This document shows, one piece after another, positions 34,963 through 38,495 of a DNA stretch of 38,495 nucleotides. The stretch lies in contig MEMX01000095.1 of the NCBI GenBank assembly GCA_001768075.1, positions 119,194-157,688 on the forward strand, read 5' to 3'. Numbering within the stretch: position 1 is the stretch's first letter; the number at the start of each line of letters is the position of its first letter. Source of the stretch: Anaeromyxobacter sp. RBG_16_69_14 (GTDB lineage: Bacteria > Myxococcota > Myxococcia > Myxococcales > Anaeromyxobacteraceae). A program made the translations under genes and the position numbers. The notes beneath the pieces are model-generated. The model was not told where the DNA came from and made no database searches. It saw only the letters and a list, made by a program, of their open reading frames with translations.

Positions 34963-35970
34963 TCAGCGGGCCACGCCGGCCCGGCCCTGCGTCATGCGTG
35001 TCCAGAGCGAGGTGCCGCTCACCACGAGGCGATCGGCGACCCAGCGAACCGTGCGCGTCGATTGAGCTCGGTGGACGATCCGGGCCGGCGCGCCTTCCGG
35101 ATTCGCCCCGAGGTCCAGGACCACCACCTGCTCCTCGATGGCGAGGTGCGTGCCACCGAAGCTCAGCGAGGCGCCGAGCTCGAGGCGTTCCCGACGCGTC
35201 TCGCTGCGCCGCTGCTCCTGGTGGGAGAGGTCGAACCAGGCCGGCGACAGGCACTTCCCGTCTGTCCCGAGGAGCGGTTCGGACACGAAGCGGTCGTCGC
35301 GCAGGGGCACCAGCCGGGCCGCTCGCACGCAGCTCGCCGGTTCGGCCGAGGAGCAGAGCTCCCCCTCCGCCACCAGCACCTTCCTTTCGCCCAGCGCCTC
35401 CAGGCGCAGCCGCGCGTGCTGCGGATAGGCACGCAGCGGGCCGAGAGCCAGGACCCGGAGGCGGGATCCCACCGCCTCGACCAGGGCCACGGGCCCGAGC
35501 GCGTCGCCGCTCGCGAAGCGGCTGGTCGGGATCCAGACGAGCGTCCTTGTGGGCGAGACCGGCGTCGCGAGCACGTCCGTCGTTGCGAGCGGCCGATCGG
35601 GGAGCGCTGCGCGGGCGACGGCGCCGTCCTCGCAAGCGAGCGCTGGTCCGTTCCAGCGCACCTGTGCGCCCGTGCAATCGAGGGCGGGCACGGTGACGTG
35701 GCGGGTCTCGGCGTCGTATCCGCGAAGGAGTAGCGCGATCCAGGTCGCACCCTCCGGCGAACCGGCGCCCGCTCCCCGATCGAGCTCGCAGAGCGCGGGT
35801 GGTGGTGGCGGTGGTGGCGGCTGGGGTGCAGGCGGCGCAGCCGGAGGCGGCCGCTTCGCGCACCCCGCAGCCAGGATGGCAGCAGCCAGCAGGAATGCTG
35901 CTCTTTCCGCCAGTCTCCGCCTTGGGCTCGGCCCCTCTGCGTCGCTCACCATCACACCCGCCCATCGCAT
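34963..35970 (-). CDS. Proline-rich lipoprotein, partner of the FHA gene
   Basis: A 335-residue protein of unknown family. A hydrophobic stretch (AAFLLAAAILAAGC) ends in a lipobox cysteine near residue 37, followed by a poly-proline linker with about nine consecutive prolines. The rest is strand-rich and Arg/Leu-rich with three cysteine pairs, possibly a beta-propeller or lectin-like fold. ATG at 35970 is chosen because it lies one base after the FHA stop and has GGAG ten bases upstream; the frame is open to 36051 but that would overlap the FHA gene. It is co-transcribed with the FHA gene and may be its envelope partner. Confidence 0.7.
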   Translation of the reverse strand: MRWAGVMVSDAEGPSPRRRLAERAAFLLAAAILAAGCAKRPPPAAPPAPQPPPPPPPPALCELDRGAGAGSPEGATWIALLLRGYDAETRHVTVPALDCTGAQVRWNGPALACEDGAVARAALPDRPLATTDVLATPVSPTRTLVWIPTSRFASGDALGPVALVEAVGSRLRVLALGPLRAYPQHARLRLEALGERKVLVAEGELCSSAEPASCVRAARLVPLRDDRFVSEPLLGTDGKCLSPAWFDLSHQEQRRSETRRERLELGASLSFGGTHLAIEEQVVVLDLGANPEGAPARIVHRAQSTRTVRWVADRLVVSGTSLWTRMTQGRAGVAR

Positions 35971-35971
35971 G

Positions 35972-37366
35972 TCAGCGCTCCGGTTCCGGTTCCGGTTCGG
36001 ATTCGTGTTCGGGCTGTCGCTCCGGGTCGAACCTGGTAGGCCCCTCGCCATCGGGCTCGCCTTCAGGCGCCTGCTGGCCTACCATTGCCGAGTACGCTCG
36101 CGCGAACTCCTTCCCGAAGAGGATGGCGGACACCGCACGGTCCTCGTCGGCGATCTCGTGAAAGCGCTCCTCGTAGGCCTTCCAGAGCGCGGGTGCGCGC
36201 GAGCGCCAGGCGCTCTGCCGCACGCGCGTCGAGATGGCCGCTGGACTGAGCTGCGCGACCAAAGCCTGCGCACCCTCCACCACGCCCCGCAGCAGGGCCA
36301 CCTGGTGGATCATGAACTCGGCGAAGGCGCGCTGGAGCTCGCCATCGCGCCCTTCCCCGCGCGGGTCGAGCACGTAGGCGAGCAGTTGCCGGGCGTCGCG
36401 CGCCCGGTACAGCGCGCCTTCGCCGTGGACCGTGCGCACCCCCATCTCCTTGCCGAATTCCTCGTAGCCTTGCCGCAGCTCGACGAAGGACCGGCCGAAC
36501 GCCTCGAAGCCCGCGGCGAGGCGCCCCAGCACCGTCTGGATCTCCGCGCTGGTGGCGAGGTCGGGGGTGACCGGGAGGTAGGATTCACAGAAGGTGCGCA
36601 GCTGCAGGAGGGCGTCGGCGCCGGGGCCGCGGATCGGTGAGATTCCCGCCGGGGGCGGCCGAGGAGGCCCGGCGCGGCTCGACGGCGCGGTACCCGCCAT
36701 CCCGAGGAGCGTCAGGAACTGCGGCTCGGTCATCAGCGCGGGATAGCGCGCCCCCATCCGCTCCAGCGCCGCCTGACGGGCCGGGCCCTCGAGCCCGGCG
36801 ACGAGCCGCTCCAGCGCGGCCCGCAGGTGCTCCCAGGTGCCGCGGTAAGACGTGTAGTAGAGGTCGAGGTCCACCATCGCGCCCGCGAGCGCTTCTCCTG
36901 CCGCGATAGCCGCATCCAGGCTGGCGGGCCCGCCGGCGGCCTCTTCGGAGGGCGCAACCGGCAGGGCCCCTCCGCTATCGTCCGAGATCAGCCTCACCGA
37001 GGAGGCGGCCTTCATTTCGAAGGCGGTCATGTGCCGCGGTGGGACGAGGTGTTCCGGGTGGGATCTCCTCTCGAACGTCAAGCAGAACGTTCCTATGCGA
37101 ACCTCGGCCCCAGGCCCGAGCAGCGCCGGGGCGTTTTTCTGGACGGTTTCGCCGTCGAGGAGAGATCCGTTCAGGGAGCCCAGGTCGACGTAGCGCGCCT
37201 CGTGCTCGTCGAACTGGATGAGGCCGTGGTACGTGGAGACGAAAGGCTCCTGCAACGCCAGGTCGTTCAGCTCGCCGCGGCCGATCCGCACGGGCGACTT
37301 CATGAACGCCAACCGCTCCGTGCGCGACGACCCCTCCTCGGTGACGGTCACTACGAGCGCGATCAT
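35972..37366 (-). CDS. FHA-domain protein, type VI secretion TagH-like
   Basis: The protein has 464 residues. Residues 5-90 form an FHA phosphothreonine-binding domain: Gly29-Arg30, Ser44, His47 and Asn66-Gly67 are all in place. A linker leads to a helical region (130-440). Its last part (AFAEFMIHQVALLRGVVEGAQALVAQLSP, then ALWKAYEERFHEIAD) resembles the C-terminal domain of TagH-type FHA proteins of type VI secretion, which are recruited by Ser/Thr kinase signalling. The C-terminus is a run of Pro-Glu. No Tss gene is in the window, so the T6SS link is tentative. ATG at 37366 starts the FHA strand. The lipoprotein gene follows one base after the stop. Confidence 0.78.
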   Translation of the reverse strand: MIALVVTVTEEGSSRTERLAFMKSPVRIGRGELNDLALQEPFVSTYHGLIQFDEHEARYVDLGSLNGSLLDGETVQKNAPALLGPGAEVRIGTFCLTFERRSHPEHLVPPRHMTAFEMKAASSVRLISDDSGGALPVAPSEEAAGGPASLDAAIAAGEALAGAMVDLDLYYTSYRGTWEHLRAALERLVAGLEGPARQAALERMGARYPALMTEPQFLTLLGMAGTAPSSRAGPPRPPPAGISPIRGPGADALLQLRTFCESYLPVTPDLATSAEIQTVLGRLAAGFEAFGRSFVELRQGYEEFGKEMGVRTVHGEGALYRARDARQLLAYVLDPRGEGRDGELQRAFAEFMIHQVALLRGVVEGAQALVAQLSPAAISTRVRQSAWRSRAPALWKAYEERFHEIADEDRAVSAILFGKEFARAYSAMVGQQAPEGEPDGEGPTRFDPERQPEHESEPEPEPER

Positions 37367-37557
37367 GGATCGGATCCTGGCGCGGTTCTGATGGTCACCC
37401 GGCCCGTTCCTGATGGTCTCGACGTGAGCGCATGCGCGGGCTCTGCAACCTGGGAGCTTCTAGCCGGCGAAAGCCACACCATGCCCAGGCAGGTGGGGGC
37501 TCGGAGCGAGGGATCCCTGAACGGGTCTGGCTCCTCACGCCGGACGTCGTACATCGC

Positions 37558-37563
37558 TATGAT
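37558..37563 (+). promoter_or_regulatory. Candidate -10 element (TATGAT), possible leaderless start
   Basis: TATGAT ends five bases before the GTG start of the sigma-factor gene; no ribosome site intervenes. The arrangement is the same as at 27620. No clear -35. Confidence 0.35.
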
Positions 37564-37568
37564 GCGCC

Positions 37569-38138
37569 GTGTCCGTCGAATCGCACGTCCGCGGGCTGTT
37601 GGAATCGGGTGACCTGCCCGGTGCCGCGACCGAAGCCATCCGCGGCCTCGGTCCCGACATCCTGAGGTATCTCCGCTCGATCCTGCGCAACGAGGAGGAC
37701 GCTGCGGACGCCTTTTCCCAGTTCGCTGAGAACCTCTGGAAGGGGCTGGCGAGCTTCCGCGGGCAAGCGACGCTGCGTACCTGGGCGTTCCGGATCGCAT
37801 GGAACGTCGCCCTGAACTTGCGCAACGAGCCGTGGAACCGGCGCGGACGCCGGCTCCTTACCGGTGAGGCGTCGGGGCTGGCCGAGGAACTCCGCACCAA
37901 GACGGTCGTCCGCGTCGCGCGCCAGCAGCAGGCTCTCGACAAGTTGCGGCAGTCGTTGTCCCCGGAGGACCAATCGCTGCTGGCGTTGCGCCTCGATCAG
38001 CAGTTCTCCTGGGAGGAGATCGCTGAGGTCTTCTCCCGATCGGGCAAGCCGATCCGGGCGGCTACCCTGACGAAGCGGTTCGAACGGCTCAAGGACCGGC
38101 TGGCGCAGATGGCGAGGGAACAGGGGCTCGTGGACTAG
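37569..38138 (+). CDS. ECF-type sigma factor
   Basis: The protein has 189 residues. Region 2 (about 25-90) includes ILRNEEDAADAFSQFAENLWKGLASFRGQATLRTWAFRIAWN, the helices that hold core polymerase and the -10 element. Region 4 (about 120-180) includes LSPEDQSLLALRLDQQFSWEEIAEVF, a helix-turn-helix for the -35. There is no region 1 or 3, as in the ECF group. No anti-sigma gene with a membrane helix is adjacent; the downstream neighbour is the C-terminus of a kinase-like gene on the other strand. The start is GTG at 37569; the two nearby ATGs are out of frame. Its target genes are unknown. Confidence 0.85.
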   Translation: MSVESHVRGLLESGDLPGAATEAIRGLGPDILRYLRSILRNEEDAADAFSQFAENLWKGLASFRGQATLRTWAFRIAWNVALNLRNEPWNRRGRRLLTGEASGLAEELRTKTVVRVARQQQALDKLRQSLSPEDQSLLALRLDQQFSWEEIAEVFSRSGKPIRAATLTKRFERLKDRLAQMAREQGLVD

Positions 38139-38170
38139 TTGTATTTTGACCAACCAGGGGCGCTCGGGCG

Positions 38171-38495
38171 CTACTCATCGCCAAAGGACGGTCCCGGAGC
38201 TGACCGCCGGAAGTGCTCCCGATCCGCCTTGCTCGGGATCTCGAGCGACAGCAGTTCGTAGAGTTCTTCGGGATCGCGCGCCCTGGAGCAGGCGCGCTGT
38301 ACGACGAGGCGCGCGAGCGACCCCACATGGACGGCGAGGTCGCGCCTGGCGCGCTCGAGCAGGGCGGGATCCCAGGCGACGCCAGTCGGCGTCCTCGGGG
38401 CCGGCTTTCCGCCCGCCGACCGTGGCGCGATCAGCGGATCGGCGTGGCTCGCTTCCAGGAATGCCTTCCGGTCCTTCCCGGACGGGATGTACGTC
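38171..38495 (-). CDS. C-terminal part of a probable Ser/Thr protein kinase (cut by window edge)
   Basis: Reading from the right edge, the minus strand is open for 107 codons to a TAG at 38171. The encoded segment contains WDPALLERARRDLAVHVGSL and then a stretch with LVVQRACSRARDPEELYELL and IPSKADREHFRR. This helical pattern is the C-terminal domain often found behind the kinase domain of bacterial Ser/Thr kinases and some cyclases. The kinase domain itself would lie beyond the window. The sigma-factor gene converges on it, with 32 bases between the stops. The reading frame is clear; the kinase identity is by analogy. Confidence 0.65.
   Translation of the reverse strand, partial: TYIPSGKDRKAFLEASHADPLIAPRSAGGKPAPRTPTGVAWDPALLERARRDLAVHVGSLARLVVQRACSRARDPEELYELLSLEIPSKADREHFRRSAPGPSFGDE

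Overview
The window is a GC-rich, densely coding bacterial chromosome segment with the habits of a myxobacterium (Myxococcota, possibly near Anaeromyxobacter; this is inference). The signs are a eukaryotic-type Ser/Thr kinase with a zinc-ribbon head, an ElbD-type ether-lipid megaenzyme, several lipoproteins, many GTG starts and many stop/start overlaps. I saw no tRNA, rRNA, CRISPR array, insertion sequence or prophage.

Layout. Positions 1-4568 (+): the C-terminal part of a HupT/HoxJ-like sensor kinase, a HEAT-like DVU0298-family protein, two small cysteine-containing proteins and a Ser/Thr kinase with a PEGA-like tail. Positions 4595-5944 (-): an NHL-repeat lipoprotein with a run of ten G five bases before its start codon. 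Positions 6391-15509 (-): a compact five-gene operon (NAD-dependent epimerase, HAD phosphatase, LarA-like protein, a 1560-residue ElbD-like reductase/adenylation/ACP/acyltransferase fusion, second epimerase) ending in a cluster of hairpins. Positions 15758-16784 (-): a zeta-toxin/ParD-like antitoxin pair. Positions 16880-21687 (+): a molybdopterin oxidoreductase and aconitase B. Positions 21928-22668 (-): a PKD-domain lipoprotein, followed by a 630-base gap. Positions 23299-25460 (+): a Nudix hydrolase overlapping aspartase. Positions 25539-27519: nhaR and a TerC-family gene, divergent around a palindrome. Positions 27632-29845 (+): an exported beta-propeller-like protein and an unknown protein. 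Positions 30028-32680 (+): homospermidine synthase and an ornithine-decarboxylase-type enzyme. Positions 32745-32984 (-): a lone acyl carrier protein. Positions 33351-33743 (+): a small helical protein. Positions 33801-37366 (-): a zinc aminopeptidase-family lipoprotein and an FHA protein with a partner lipoprotein. Positions 37569-38138 (+): an ECF-type sigma factor. Positions 38171-38495 (-): the C-terminus of a probable Ser/Thr kinase, cut by the window edge.

How the parts work together. The strongest unit is the minus-strand lipid operon. Its ElbD-like enzyme carries fatty-acyl reductase, acyl-adenylating, carrier and PlsC-type acyltransferase modules, the architecture linked in Myxococcus xanthus and Stigmatella to ether-lipid synthesis. 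It is translationally coupled to a LarA-like protein upstream and an epimerase downstream. Its last ~87 residues are translated from an interspersed hairpin-forming repeat, which has a third, intergenic copy near 2.8 kb. The homospermidine synthase and decarboxylase genes together form a short route from ornithine to sym-homospermidine. Aconitase and aspartase are housekeeping carbon metabolism. The kinases, FHA protein and sigma factor point to phosphorylation-based signalling.
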